A stretch of 64,000 nucleotides of DNA from Phytophthora quininea (Eukaryota > Oomycota > Peronosporomycetes > Peronosporales > Peronosporaceae), in the NCBI GenBank assembly GCA_011947345.1, contig JAAVTG010000740.1, forward strand, positions 124,001-188,000. The letters are read 5' to 3'. The first letter of the stretch is position 1. Each line of letters opens with the position of its first letter. Under the pieces are notes generated by a model that worked only from the letters and a program-made list of their open reading frames with translations, was not told the DNA's origin and did not search any database. Of this stretch, positions 22,708 through 35,683 are shown one piece after another. The translations under genes and the position numbers were made by a program.

Positions 22708-23669
22708 TCACATCTGCAGTGCGCAAAACAATTAAAATGAGGTGAGTGTCGCCGAGCACAGCAGCAACGAATAATATCCTTACCTTTGCTGCCGCTTTCT
22801 CTGCCCCGACCAGCGTTTGCACCACTTCCGCCGGTGGTCGGGAAAGCGTCCGCACAAGTGACAGCGCCGTAAGACCCGATCTGTCCTTCAACAAAGGATC
22901 GCTTCCTCGTTCAAGTAGCGCTTCCACCACCTGCACACGATTGAAAAAGTCATCTCTATCATTACTACAATGGGACAAAAATTGCAGCAAAAAATAGCAA
23001 TCTCCAACCTCCTGGTATCCTCCCATGGCAGCAACATGCAGCGGCGTTTGCCCGAACTATCCAAAACACACAGCAATGCAACCGTTAGCAAGCAGCAAGT
23101 ATTACAATATGGCGTGATCGGACCACCTACCACGTCGCGGACGTTCGGGTCGAAGCCTACGCGGTCCACCAGCAGGTGCACGAGTTTGACCTTGACATTT
23201 TGCCGCGCCGTGGACACGCCCACAGCCACATGCAGCAGTGTAGCGCCTGCTTCGTTGCGGATGGTTTTTAGATCCATCTCCAGTGTTTTAGACCGTCCCG
23301 CGTGGGGATGGAGCCCGTATCCAGGTAGGTCTTCAGCACGGCAGTTTTGCCGGCGCTAGCCTGGTCGAATAGCGCGTGTAGGACGCCGTTGGCTGTACCT
23401 TTGGCTGTAGCATACTGTGCAGCCTGGTGGAACTTGATGTCGTCGTCCTGGCGATGGGCTACGGCCGTCTGAAGCTGCTCGCGGAGCTGGCGGACTTGGA
23501 GCTGCAATAGTCGCGGGTCTGGAGGCTCTTGGACGGCGTCTTGGGCGCTGGGCTCGAGGATCTGGCGACAGGAGATCTCCAGGTGCTGCAGACGCGACTG
23601 GGCCTCGTCCATCATGGCCAGCAGAGAGCGCTCGGAGGAGCGGCGGGAGGTGCTGGACGTGGCCTCCAT
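22708..23669 (-). CDS. Ankyrin-repeat protein, four exons
   Basis: Start ATG at 23669-23667 (MEATSSTSRRSSERS). Exons: 23669-23131, 23056-23009, 22930-22784 and 22713-22708, with GT-AG introns of 70-78 bp. The N-terminal ~110 residues include a glutamine/leucine-rich, coiled-coil-like stretch (RLQHLEISCRQILE; QLREQLQTAVAHRQ). Ankyrin repeats follow: ATLLHVAVGV, then FGQTPLHVAAMGG across intron 1 and VVEALLERGSDPLLKDRSGLTAL. A one-base loss in an A run near 23297 shifts the frame in exon 1. The tiny last exon giving a stop after Lys is doubtful; the gene may instead continue into the next ORF. Ankyrin proteins mediate protein contacts; no specific role can be read. Confidence 0.6.
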
Positions 23670-24367
23670 TTTCTTGGGTATCTTTTGAAATGTGACAATA
23701 AGTTTTTGTGCCGACACTAGTACAAACAGATGGCTACACGGCAACTTGCTCAGCTGCGAAGGCAACACGTTCGGCAAGCGCTTCCTGGTGCAGAGCTGGT
23801 TGTGGACGATGGGCTCATGGTGTCGACAGAAAACGTATCTCATGGACACTGCTGCCTGTCTGTCTCGGCCCATCAGTGTTTTGCATGCACAGACACAGAC
23901 GCTGCACGGGGACACGCAGCAGTGCTGCTGCAGCCTGCAGCACTTGGCAATTGCAACTGCAGCCGAGTGGATTATCACTCCAGCTCTCTCGGGCCAAGAC
24001 TCTTGGCTGCCAGCACCGCGTCTATCTTGTACTGTAGCCCGTGATCGAGGACCGCCAAGCAGCCGCGAGACATCCCGTTCAGAGCAGTGACTCACTTCAA
24101 CAGCAGGAATGGAGGCCGCGTCGACTTTCCACATGCAGCTTTAGGCCGCCACGCACTTGCCAATCCGCAGCATCACGAACTTGCAGGAAGTCCAGCGACC
24201 CAAAGAACTCGCCGACAGCGGCTATCCTTCTCCACTTGGACGGCACGAAAACCAAAGACGCAGCAAACCATCGTCGACGGTCGTCGAGTCAGTCCTGTTT
24301 CTACAGTACATCTTTTTCCCTCGCTTCCGGCATTTCCGAAAAACGCTTGAGAACAACCGCAGCTCTG
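23670..24367. other. Intergenic region between divergent genes
   Basis: About 700 bases separate the ankyrin gene (minus) from the multi-PAS kinase (plus), so this must hold both promoters. Open frames here lack supporting domains. CTGCTGCAGCCTGCAGCA-like palindromic sequence near 23928-23943 is the only notable motif. No clear initiator was identified. Confidence 0.4.
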
Positions 24368-27300
24368 ATGGGGAAGCACAAGGCGCCGGTGGACGCTGCT
24401 TCCCAAGTGACAACAACGCCGGGGAAGTGCAGGCGCCGCAGCTGGAGAAGACGCAGCTCAAGCCGCAATGCCCCGAGGCCGCGGCGCTCTCCCGCCTGCT
24501 CATGGACGCCAACGCGCCGGCCGTCGGCGTCGACATCAACAGTCGTGTGACAGTCTGGAACAAGCGGATGGAAGACATCACGGGCTTCCATGCTGAGCGA
24601 GTGCTGGGCCGACCGCTCTCCGACTTTGTGTACGGCGCCCAGCACAAGACGGAGATCGCCGAGCTCGTGCAGACCTGCATGAAGGAGAAGCGCTCGGAGC
24701 TGGACCTGCGCGTCCCGCTGCTCACCACCACGGGTCGCAACGCGCAGGTGTTGACCAACATGACGCCGCTGCTGGGCGAGGACGGCGCCTGCGTGGGCGT
24801 GTACGGCGTGGGCCAGGACGTGACGGAGTGGGCCATCCAGGAGAAGCAGTACGCCACAGTCATGATGCAGGCCAACGCGCCGATCATCGAGCTGGACAAG
24901 GAAGGGAATATCACAGTGTGGAACTCCAAGACGTCGTCCATGACAGGGTACGCCAGCGTGGACATGGGGGAGCCGCTGCTGCCGGTGGTGGACAAGAACT
25001 TCCGCAGGATCGTGTCGGAAAAGATCGACCAGGCGCTCACGGGCATTGCAGGCGCCGACTTTGAGCTACCACTTGTGACTGCGAGAGGCTCCAGAGTGGA
25101 GATCGTGCTGTGCTTGACGCCGAGGTTTGATACGCTGGGCGCTGTGCTGGGCATCGTCGCGATCGGACAGGACGTGACGGAGCGGAACACCAAGGAGATG
25201 GAGTACCGCAAGCTCATAGAGACGGCCAACGCGCCGATTTTCGGCGTGGACACCGAAGGCCGTGTGGTGATTTTTAACACTAAGGCCTCGCAGATTAGTG
25301 AGTACGCGCCGGAAGAAGTCATGGGTGTTGACCTTGTGGACACTCTTATCTCGGAAGACTTCCGGGAAGCAGTGGCGGCAGTGTTCCAGAAGGCGTTCCA
25401 GGGCATTGAGACGGCGAATTTCGAGTTTCCTTTGGTCACTAAGACGGGACGAAAAGTGGAGATCTTGCTGAACGCGACGCCGAGATACGATCATACAGGA
25501 CAGCTTGTGGGTGTCGTGGGCATCGGACAGGATATTACAGACCGGATTATCCAGGAAAAGAGTACAGTCGCCTTATCGACACGGCCAACGCCCCGATTTT
25601 CGGCGTCGACTGCAACTTCGACGTTATCATTTGGAACAAAAAGGCAGCAGCAATTACAGAGTACACTAACGAAGATACAATCGGCCAAGAGATGTTCAGG
25701 TTCATTTCCGAGGACTATCGTGACGCTGTGGCGAAGGTTTTGTCCAAGGCACTAGAAGGAGAAGGGACCGCCAATTATGACTTCCCATTGATCACGAAGA
25801 GTGGTCGACGATTGGACATTTTGCTTAACGCAACGCCGAAGTACGATCACTACGGCAATATCTGTGGAGCTGTCGGAATCGGTCAAGACATTACAGACAG
25901 ACGTGCCCAGGAGCAAGAGTACACGCGTCTCATCGACACTGCCAACGCGCCGATCTTCGGCGTGGACTCGGACGGCAGAGTCAATATTTGGAACCGGAAA
26001 GCGGCCGATATTACACAATACTCGAACGAGGAAGTACTAGGAGCGAACTTGGTAGAAAACTTCATCCCTGATGATTTCCAAGAAGCAGTGTGGACCGTCC
26101 TTTCGCAGGCTCTGGAGGGTCAGGAAACTGCAAATTTCGAGTTCCCATTGATCACGAAGGACGGCCGACGAGTGGAAATCCTTCTGAATGCCACGCCACG
26201 CTATAACGAGAAAGGTGCTGTCATCGGTGTGGTTGGTATCGGGCAAGATATCACTGTTCGTATGGCTCAGGAGAAGGAGACGAACCGGTTGATCCATTCG
26301 GCGAATGCTCCGATCTTTGGAGTCGACCAGGATGGCCGAGTGAATATCTGGAATAAGAAGGTGGCCGAGATCACGCAGTTTTCGTCAGAAGAAGTCATGG
26401 GACAGGATTTGGTGAACCGGTTCGTGGCGGAAGACCATCGCGAGGCAGTTGATGTGGAGCTGCGGAAGGCGCTTCTCGGAGAGCAAACCGGGAACTTCGA
26501 CTTCCCGCTGATCACTAAGACAGGCCGTCGCGTTGAGATTTTGCTTAATGCTACTCCTCGATATGATGAACTTGGACAGATTTTCGGTGTCATGGGAATC
26601 GGCCAGGACATCACGGAGCGTATTGCCCAGGAACAGGAGTACATCCGCTTGATTGACACTGCGAATGCCCCCATCTTCGGTGTCGACTCGGAAGGACGAG
26701 TGAATATCTGGAACAAGAAGGCTGCAGAGATCATGCAGTACCCAACCGAGGCTGTGATAGGCGAGAAGCTCGTGGAGAAGTACATCACCAAGGACTATCA
26801 GGAGGCGGTGAGTTCTGTGCTCTCCGAGGCGCTGAAGGGTGTCGAGACGGCGAACTTCGAGTTCCATTGATCACAAAGGCTGGACGACGAGTGGAGATTC
26901 TGCTCAACGCCACTCCTCGATACAATGAACACGGCATTGTCATTGGGATGGTGGGCATCGGGCAAGACATCACGGATCGCATTGCTCAAGAGCAGGAATA
27001 TACGCGTCTGATCGATACTGCCAACGCTCCAATCTTTGGTGTTGACTCGGACGGCCGAGTCAATATCTGGAACCGGAAGGCGGCAGAAATCACGCAGTAT
27101 ACGAATGAGGAGGTGCTGGGCAAAGATCTAGTTGCCGAGTTTATCTCGGAAGAGTACAAAGTTCCTGTTCGCAGCGTGCTCGAAAAGGCGTTCGAAGACG
27201 TTGAAACAGCCAACTTCGAGTTCCCGTTGATTACCAAGGCAGGTCGTCGCGTAGAAATCCTGCTGAACGCTACTCCTCGTTACAATGAGCACGGTGAAGT

Positions 27301-30300
27301 GATGGGCATGGTGGGTATTGGTCAAGATATTACTGAGCGTATTGCTCAAGAGCAAGAACACAGTCGAATGATCGACACCGCAAATGCTCCCATCTTTGGC
27401 GTTGACTCAAATGGTCGAGTAAACATTTGGAATCGTAAGGCTGCAGACATCATGCAGTACACGAACGAAGACGTTCTCGGCAAAAACTTGGTCGAACAGT
27501 TTATTTCTGAAGAGTATCGAGTTGCCGTTCGCAGTGTTCTCGAGAAGGCCTTCAAGGGCATAGAAACTGCCAACTTCGAGTTCCCGCTAATCACGAAGGC
27601 TGGGAGGCGTGTTGAAATTTTGCTGAACGCAACCCCGCGATATAATGAACACGGCGAGGTGATGGGGATGGTAGGAATTGGCCAGGATATCACGGAACGC
27701 ATTGCTCAAGAGCAAGAGTACACTCGTCTCATAGACACTGCGAACGCTCCTATTTTCGGGATTGACGCGAACTTGTGTATCAACATTTTCAACCGAAAAG
27801 CGCAGCAGATCACCAACTTCACGTTTGATGAAGTGGTGGGGAAAAATATGTGGAAACGTTCATTCCCGCTGAACACCAGCCGATTGTACGTGACATTATG
27901 TCGAAAGCACTGCAATGCAACGAGACCGCCAGCTTCGAAGTCTCCGTGATCACTAAAACCGGCCGTATGGTAAGCATTCTTCTCAATGCGACGGCGCGGT
28001 TCGATCAACATGGCCAAGTGGTTGGCGTTGTTGGAATTGGACAGGATATCACGGACAGAATTGCCCAGGAGCAAGAATATTCGCGGCTGATCGACTCTGC
28101 AAATGCCCCAATCTTTGGCGTGGACGTCAACGGCTGCGTGAATATCTGGAACAAAAGGCAGCTGAAATCACGCAGTACACTCCTTCTGATGTGATGGGTG
28201 AGAGTTTGGTGGAGAAATTTATTACAGAAGACTATCGGGAAGCTGTTGGCCACGTAATGGACAAAGCGCTTGAAGGATCAGAAACCGCGAATTTCGAGTT
28301 CCCACTAATGACGAAGGCAGGTCGACGGGTAGAGATTTTACTGAACGCAACGTCGCGCTTCAATGAGCATGGCGAAGTCATGGGAGTTGTGGGCATCGGA
28401 CAGGATATCACTGAACGTATTGCCCAAGAGCAGGAGTATACGCGGTTGATTGACACAGCAAACGCGCCGATCTTCGGCGTGGATATTAATGGGCGTGTGA
28501 ACATTTGGAATCGGAAAGCTGCGGATATTATGCAGTATACGACGATGGATGTACTCGGAAAGGATCTTGTTGCCGAATTCATCTCCGAGGAATACAAGAC
28601 CCCGGTCCGGAGTGTGCTAGAGAAGGCATTTGAAGGCGTGGAGACGGCAAACTTTGAGTTTCCATTAATCACTCGGGCTGGTCGCCGTGTTGAAATCTTG
28701 CTGAACGCGACGCCGCGATATAACGAGCACGGCGAGGTTATGGGTATGGTGGGTATCGGCCAAGATATTACCGAGCGAATCGCCCAGGAGCAAGAATACA
28801 CGCGCTTGATCGACACTGCCAACGCCCCGATTTTTGGCGTTGACATTAACGGACGAGTTAATATTTGGAATCGTATGGCTGCAGATATCATGCAGTACAC
28901 GAACGAGGATGTCCTGGGTAAAGATTTGGTGGCTGAGTTCATATCCGAGGAGTACAAGATTCCGGTTCGAAGCGTACTGGAGAAAGCGTTAGAAGGCGTG
29001 GAGACGGCAAACTTCGAGTTCCCATTGATCACAAAGGCTGGACGTCGCGTGGAGATTTTGCTGAACGCTACGTCTCGATACAATGAACATGGGGAAGTGA
29101 TGGGTATGGTTGGTATCGGACAAGATATCACTGAACGCATTGCTCAAGAGCAAGAATATACTCGTCTCATTGACACTGCCAACGCCCCGATCTTCGGAGT
29201 TGACATTAACGGTCGTGTCAATATCTGGAACCGGAAGGCTGCCGACATTATGCAGTACACTAACGAGGACGTCTTGGGTAAGGACCTAGTTGCTGAGTTC
29301 ATTTCGGAGGAATACAAGGTCCCGGTTCGCAGCGTACTTGAGAAAGCATTCGAAGGCGTGGAGACGGCAAACTTCGAGTTCCCATTAATCACGAGGGCTG
29401 GTCGCCGAGTAGAAATCCTGCTAAATGCGACGCCTCGATATACGAACACGGCGAGGTCAGGGGTATGGTGGGCATTGGCCAAGATATTACGGAGCGTATT
29501 GCCCAAGAACAGGAATATACCCGTCTTATTGACACTGCAAACGCCCGATTTTCGGTGTAGATATCAACGGACGAGTAAATATCTGGAATCGAAAAGCAGC
29601 GGATATTATGCAGTACACGAACGAAGACGTGCTAAAGGACTTGGTGGCTGAATTTATCTCACGAGAATACAAGGTCCCAGTGCGCAGCGTACTGGAAAGC
29701 ATTCGAAGGCGTCGAGACGGCAAACTTCGAGTTCCCATTAATCACGAGGGCTGGTCGCCGAGTAGAAATCCTGCTAAATGCGACACCTCGCTACAACGAA
29801 CACGGCGAAGTCAGGGGTATGGTGGGCATTGGCCAAGATATTACGGAACGTATTGCCCAAGAACAGGAATATACCCGTCTTATTGACACTGCAAACGCTC
29901 CGATTTTCGGTGTAGATATCAACGGACGAGTAAATATCTGGAATCGAAAAGCAGCGGATATTATGCAGTACACGAACGAAGACGTGCTAGGCAAGGACTT
30001 GGTGGCTGAATTTATCTCACGAGAATACAAGGTCCCAGTGCGCAGCGTACTCGAGAAAGCATTCAAAGGCGTCGAGACGGCAAACTTCGAGTTCCCATTG
30101 ATCACGAGGGCTGGTCGACGAGTAGAAATTCTGCTGAATGCGACGCCTCGATATAATGAACACGGCGAAGTCAGGGGTATGGTGGGTATTGGCCAAGATA
30201 TTACGGAACGCATTGCCCAAGAACAGGAATATACCCGTCTCATTGACACTGCCAACGCCCCGATCTTCGGTGTTGATATCAACGGTCGAGTCAATATCTG

Positions 30301-33300
30301 GAACCGAAAGGCTGCCGACATTATGCAGTACACTAACGAGGACGTCTTGGCAAGGACCTAGTTGCTGAGTTCATTTCACGAGAATACAAGGTCCCGGTTC
30401 GCAGCGTACTTGAAAAGCGTTCGAAGGTGTGGAGACGGCAAACTTCGAGTTCCCATTGATCACGAGGGCTGGGCGACGAGTAGAAATCCTGCTAAATGCG
30501 ACGCCTCGATATAATGAACACGGCGAAGTCAGGGGTATGGTGGGCATCGGCCAAGATATTACGGAACGCATTGCCCAAGAACAGGAATATACCCGTCTTA
30601 TTGACACTGCAAACGCTCCGATTTTCGGTGTAGATATCAACGGACGAGTAAACATCTGGAATCGAAAAGCAGCGGATATTATGCAGTACACGAACGAAGA
30701 CGTCTAGGCAAGGACTTGGTGGCTGAATTTATCTCACGAGAATACAAGGTCCCAGTGCGCAGCGTACTGAGAAAGCATTCGAAGGCGTCGAGACGGCAAA
30801 CTTCGAGTTCCCATTAATCACGAGGGCTGGTCGCCGAGTAGAAATCCTGCTAAATGCGACACCTCGCTACAACGAACACGGCGAAGTCAGGGGTATGGTG
30901 GGCATTGGCCAAGATATTACGGAACGTATTGCCCAAGAACAGGAATACACCCGTCTTATTGACACTGCAAACGCCCGATTTTCGGTGTAGATATCAACGG
31001 ACGAGTAAACATCTGGAATCGAAAAGCAGCGGATATTATGCAGTACACGAACGAAGACGTGCTAGGCAAGGACTTGGTGGCTGAATTTATCTCACGAGAA
31101 TACAAGGTCCCAGTGCGCAGCGTACTCGAGAAAGCATTCGAAGGCGTCGAGACGGCAAACTTCGAGTTCCCATTAATCACGAGGGCTGGTCGACGAGTAG
31201 AAATTCTGCTAAATGCGACGCCTCGATATAATGAACATGGTGAGGTCATGGGCATGGTAGGAATCGGCCAGGACATTACAGAGCGCATTGCTCAAGAGCA
31301 AGAGTATACTCGCCTGATCGATACAGCAAACGCGCCGATTTTCGGGGTTGACATTAACGGCCGTGTGAACATTTGGAACCGGAAGGCAGCTGACATCATG
31401 CAGTACACAAATGAAGATGTCTTGGGAAAAGACTTGGTCGCCGAATTTATCTCAGAGGAGTACAAAGTTCCCGTCCGTAGTGTCTTAGAGAAAGCGTTTG
31501 ATGGGGTGGAAACAGCGAACTTCGAATTCCCATTGATCACAAAGGCTGGTCGCAGAGTGGAGATTTTATTGAACGCGACGCCTCGTTACAATGAACATGG
31601 TGAAGTCAGGGGCATGGTGGGAATTGGGCAAGATATTACGGAACGTATTGCCCAAGAGCAAGAATATAGTCGCCTGATCGACACTGCGAACGCACCGATC
31701 TTCGGCGTCGATGCCAACTTGTGCGTGAATATCTGGAACCGAAAGGCCGCACAGATCACGAACTACTCAATTGGAGAGGTCATGGGCGAAAACCTCGTCG
31801 AGACATTCATCTCCCCGGAGTTCCGACCGATTGTTGCTGAGGTTTTATCCCAGGCGCTGAGAGGCGTCGAGACTGCAAATTTCGAGTTCCCATTGATCAC
31901 TCGCCCAGGAACGAGGATCGAGATTTTGCTCAATGCTACGCCGAGGTACGACGCAAATGGTAGCATTGTTGGCGTTGTGGGTATCGGACAAGATATCACG
32001 GATCGTATCGCACAAGAACACGAGTATTTCCGTCTGATTGATACAGCCAACGCGCCGATTTTCGGTATCGATACGAATGGCCGAATCAACGAATGGAACC
32101 AGAAAATCGAGGAGATCACAGGCTATCACAAGTCGAGTGTCTTGGGGCTGTCGTTAGTGCACACGTTTATCACGCCCGACTGTCGCCAACAAGTTCGGCA
32201 GTTGTTAAATCAAGCGTTGATCGGCATTGACGTTGGAGAGATGGAGCTGCCGATGACGACAAAGCGTGGTGTGTTCTTGCTGCTTCTTGTGAACGCTTCG
32301 AGTAAGAAAGATATGCAAATATTCGCGGTGTGATTGGTGTTGGTCAGGACTACACAGCGAGGAAGCACATGGAAGCAGCTAAGGTCAACTTCTTAGCCTC
32401 ATTCAGTCACGAGCTGCGGACACCGTTGAATGGTGTGTTAGGTATGTTGGAGTTGCTGAAGGAACAGCCTCTAGACAAGTCTATTGAGCGTTATGTGCAC
32501 ATGGCATATGTATCGGGATCGCTACTCCTGAACCTGATCAACGACATCCTGGACTTGTCCAAAATCGAGGCTGGGCATATGGAGATCACTACCGCGCCGT
32601 TCCAAATGCACGACTTGTTGGACTACTCGATTGAAATCTTCAACTTCAAAGCTCGCGAACGTGGTCTCAAGCTCGAACTCAAGTGCGGTGACAATGTTCC
32701 CAAGGTAGTAATCGGCGATGTGGTACGTCTGCGTCAAGTGTTGTTGAATTTGCTGTCGAACGCCATCAAGTTCACGAACGAAGGCTCCATTACGGTGGCA
32801 TGCAGTGTAGTCCATTCACCGGAGCTACCGCCGCAGTTCAAGAAGCTTCTATTCCAAGTCATTGATACAGGAATTGGCATGGACGCTGAAGAGAAAATGC
32901 GTCTCTTTTCATTATTCACGAAGCTGGAGCGTACCCGTCAAAACAATCCAACTGGTTCCGGCTTGGGTCTTGCTATTTGCAAGCAACTTGCGGAGTTAAT
33001 GGATGGCTCTATCGACGTCGACAGTGAATTAGGCGTTGGCAGCAACTTTTTCTTCACAGTTGTGGTCCGATTGATTGATGAAGTCGACCCGAAGAACTCG
33101 TACTATTCCTCTGAAAATTATCTTATGGACTCCTCGACGGCATTGCTGTCTCCGGATGGAGGCGTCCGAGCTGTCGAGAACGGCGAAAGCCCATCCGCTC
33201 GAGTCGAAGTTCCAGTCCATGCGCGTATCTTGGTCGTGGAGGACAACGAGTTTAACTGGGAAGTAGTAAAGTGTTTCCTTCAGCAGGATGACCACCTCTT

Positions 33301-34924
33301 GCAGTGGGAAGTCAACGGCCGCGACGCCGTTAAAGCTTACACTGAAAACCACGCGCAGTTCGACCTGATCTTCATGGATTGCGAGATGCCCATCATGGAT
33401 GGATACACTGCCACAGGCAGGATTCGAGACTTCGAGCAAGAGCAACACCTTCCGCGCATCCCGATTCTCGGCTTGACTGCGTATGCCATGAGTGGTGATC
33501 GACAGAAATGCTTGGACTGTGGCATGGATGAGTTCATGGTCAAGCCCATCTCGAAGCTCAGTCTTCGTAAGGCCATTCGCCAATGGATGCGGATTCGCTA
33601 CCTCGGGCAACAAAACGCCGCGGTCGTAGGCGTTGGGAAGGCTTCGGCTGTCAGCCAAGCGACAGAGAGTCCGAAAGGATCACAAGACAAGATAGCATCC
33701 GCCGACAGCAGCAATGACGACGTGTCCTACCCCCGAATGCCCCCACTCCGATGCCATCGTTTGAAAGCGACCTTGATGATGTCGAGCTAATGGACGTTCA
33801 GTCCTCTTCCAAATTGGCTCCCGCTTCTCGCCACATGCAGCAATTGGACCTGGCACAAGCGATCTCGAATTTGGAGCTTGACGACCCTATGTCAATTGGG
33901 TTGAGAAGTGGCCCTGCTGTTCGAACAGCGACTCCCACCACCTCCATATTCAGCTTGGGGCCTTCGGTTAACAACACCGTTTCACGACCTACCAGCTCGA
34001 CAGATTTGCCAGACTTGCTTAAGCTGTCTCGGAATACCAGTACCGGGTCGTCTTCGTCTCCGCTGCGGAGACCACAGTCCGATACATCATCCACGTTGCC
34101 TTACGTCAAGGGACCAGTCTCTCAAGTCGCGCCCGAAGCACGAGACTCGCAATGCTCCGAATCCAAGAACCCAACGCTGTGGAGCCACCCGCCTTTCAAC
34201 AAAAAGGATTTGCCTTCCGGACGACGGCCGTCTTGGTCCGGTCTAATGCCTAAAAGAAAGTCAGTTTCCACGAGGACACTGACTTCGACTCGAGCCATCC
34301 TTCTAGCAGAAGCCATTCCACTGGCGACAGAAGTATGCCGTCGGTGCTGGAGCGAATGGAGTCAGACGCTTCATCGGACGCGGATCAAAATGCTGCCATC
34401 AAACACGAGAATTCTGTCGCGTCTCACACGGTCGATCCGATGAGTATCGAGATCCCGGAGGGCGATCCTGTCAACTACTCGCTTGGCGTTGACCAATGTG
34501 GTGGGCAAGAGGAATTGTTTGTGACTCTTTGGAGAAATTCGCTACGACCTCCGAAGAAATCACCCAACGGGTCGTCGAAGCGCACAACAAGAAAGATTTC
34601 GCCACTGCTCGCCGAGAAGCCCATTCGTTGAAGGGTTCGTCCGCGTATGTTGCTGCTCTCCGTGTGTCCAAGACTGCATTCCGCGCCCAAGTAGCCTTCG
34701 AGCATGTTATCGGCATGCAGGCTACTGGCGAGGGGTCTGAAGTAATTGCAGCTCTGAAAGTGGCGGATGATGCTGTGAAACGGTTGACAAAGGAGCAGAA
34801 ACTCCTGCGTGGATATCTGCGGCGCAATTTCAACTTCAAACTCAAGTCAGGAGGGACTCAGTCGCCTATCCAGCGTCCAGGAAGCCCGCAAGTTGGTCCG
34901 TCAGCTCCATGCGGCGTCATGTGA
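24368..34924 (+). CDS. Giant multi-PAS hybrid histidine kinase (about 22 PAS modules), left copy, frameshifted as given
   Basis: The start is set at ATG 24368 (MGKHKAPVDAASQ); a one-base loss in a G run near 24420 hides the link to PAS 1. Order: about 22 PAS/PAC modules of ~120 residues (24.5-32.3 kb), most with ANAPIFGVD, VNIWN and GIGQDIT; DHp helix with SHELRTPLN (His 32408); HATPase with N box LLNLLSNAIKFTN, DTGIGMD and GSGLGLA; receiver with FMDCEMP (Asp 33377) and VKPIS; a low-complexity linker; Hpt with HSLKGSS (His 34622); and C-terminal CGVM, a CaaX-like box. It would be a His-Asp-His phosphorelay sensor of about 3,500 residues without transmembrane segments or introns. About 15 small indels (e.g. 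25558, 26868, 29544, 30704, 30974, 32316) break it. Several look like lost homopolymer bases, so it may be intact in the genome. What the PAS domains sense is unknown. Confidence 0.85.
24486..32330 (+). repeat. Tandem array of about 22 PAS modules (~360 bp each)
   Basis: ANAPIFG-type starts recur roughly every 357-360 bases: near 24507, 24870, 25220, 25580, 25940, 26295, 26655, 27018 and so on to 32045. Modules 1-11 and the last two are individually distinct. Modules about 12-20 (28.4-31.6 kb) are nearly identical to each other at both DNA and protein level, a sign of recent unequal exchange within the array. Most small indels cluster in this near-identical block (29.4-31.0 kb). Confidence 0.85.
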
Positions 34925-35041
34925 TAGTTTTTCAGGCTTGTTAACACTAGTAACTTTTTTGCCATAGTAACTTTGCCATAGTAACAACCCACATAAATTT
35001 TACAACGATTAAGACACTTAGGCCACGAAGAAGGAGTCGCC

Positions 35042-35658
35042 ATGTCTAGACGACGCATGAGCGAAGGCACGGTGGACAGACTGAGGGTCTGTTTGGCAAC
35101 ACCGCGCTCAACCTCAACTCCAACGACGACAATCAGGATGGGCGACCTACTGCTCTCCGAGTGAAGATCATCTCCATGGGCGAGAGCGGCGTCGGCAAGA
35201 GTTGTGTGATCAAGCGCTACTGCGAAGAAAAGTTTGTGACCAAGTACATCTCGACCATCGGCATCGACTACGGCGTGAAACCCGTGCTGGTTAATGGATC
35301 TGAAGTACGTGTGAACTTCTGGGACCTCTCCGGTCTACCCGAGTACCTGGAAGTGCGCAATGAGTTTTACAAGGACACCCAAGGCGGCATCCTCATGTTC
35401 GACGTGTCGTCGCGACGAAGCTTTGAGTCTCTGGATGGATGGCTTCGCGAAGCTGCAAAGTTCGGGGCTGGCAAGTTCCCCTGTATCCTGTGTGGGAACA
35501 AAGTCGACCGTCCACGCGTTGTCTCGGAGGATGAGGGGCGAGCCTACGCACAAGCCAAAGGGTTTGACTACTTCGAGACGTCTGCGTGCACCGGTGTCAG
35601 CATTACGGAAGCGTTCCACTCGCTGTTCCGCACGGTAGTCAAGCACGTCACGCAGTGA
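35042..35658 (+). CDS. RJL-family (DNAJC27/RBJ-like) small GTPase, left copy, with 5' frameshift
   Basis: The G domain has G1 GESGVGKS, switch I TIGIDYG, a divergent G3 (WDLSGLPE instead of DTAGQE), G4 GNKVD and G5 ETSA. IDYGVKPV and VRNEFYKDTQGGIL are close to the RJL family rather than ordinary Rabs. There is no C-terminal cysteine, so no prenylation, and no J domain (present in animal DNAJC27). RJL GTPases are retained mainly in flagellated eukaryotes, which fits zoospores. A single T is missing after CTGAG near 35087 relative to the right-arm copy, so the MSRRRMSEGTVDRL start is out of frame with the G domain. An internal ATG at 35176 would only remake the G domain without part of its N-terminus. 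Confidence 0.75.
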
Positions 35659-35683
35659 GCAGCCAGTGTGCTATTAACTTGGA

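Noticed and set aside
23670..24134. N-terminal extension of the ankyrin ORF to 24134
   Set aside because: The extra residues are cysteine-rich and domain-free, and a well-placed ATG at 23669 begins the coherent coiled-coil and ankyrin protein.
24157..24367. Upstream start for the left kinase at 24157
   Set aside because: The frame before 24368 has no counterpart in the right copy; ATG 24368 with a one-base correction in the G run joins directly to PAS 1.
24222..25439. 405-codon open frame on the minus strand across the PAS array, and similar long antisense frames at 28232-29140 and elsewhere
   Set aside because: They are exact antisense shadows of the PAS coding repeats, recur with the same 360-bp period, and show no domain.
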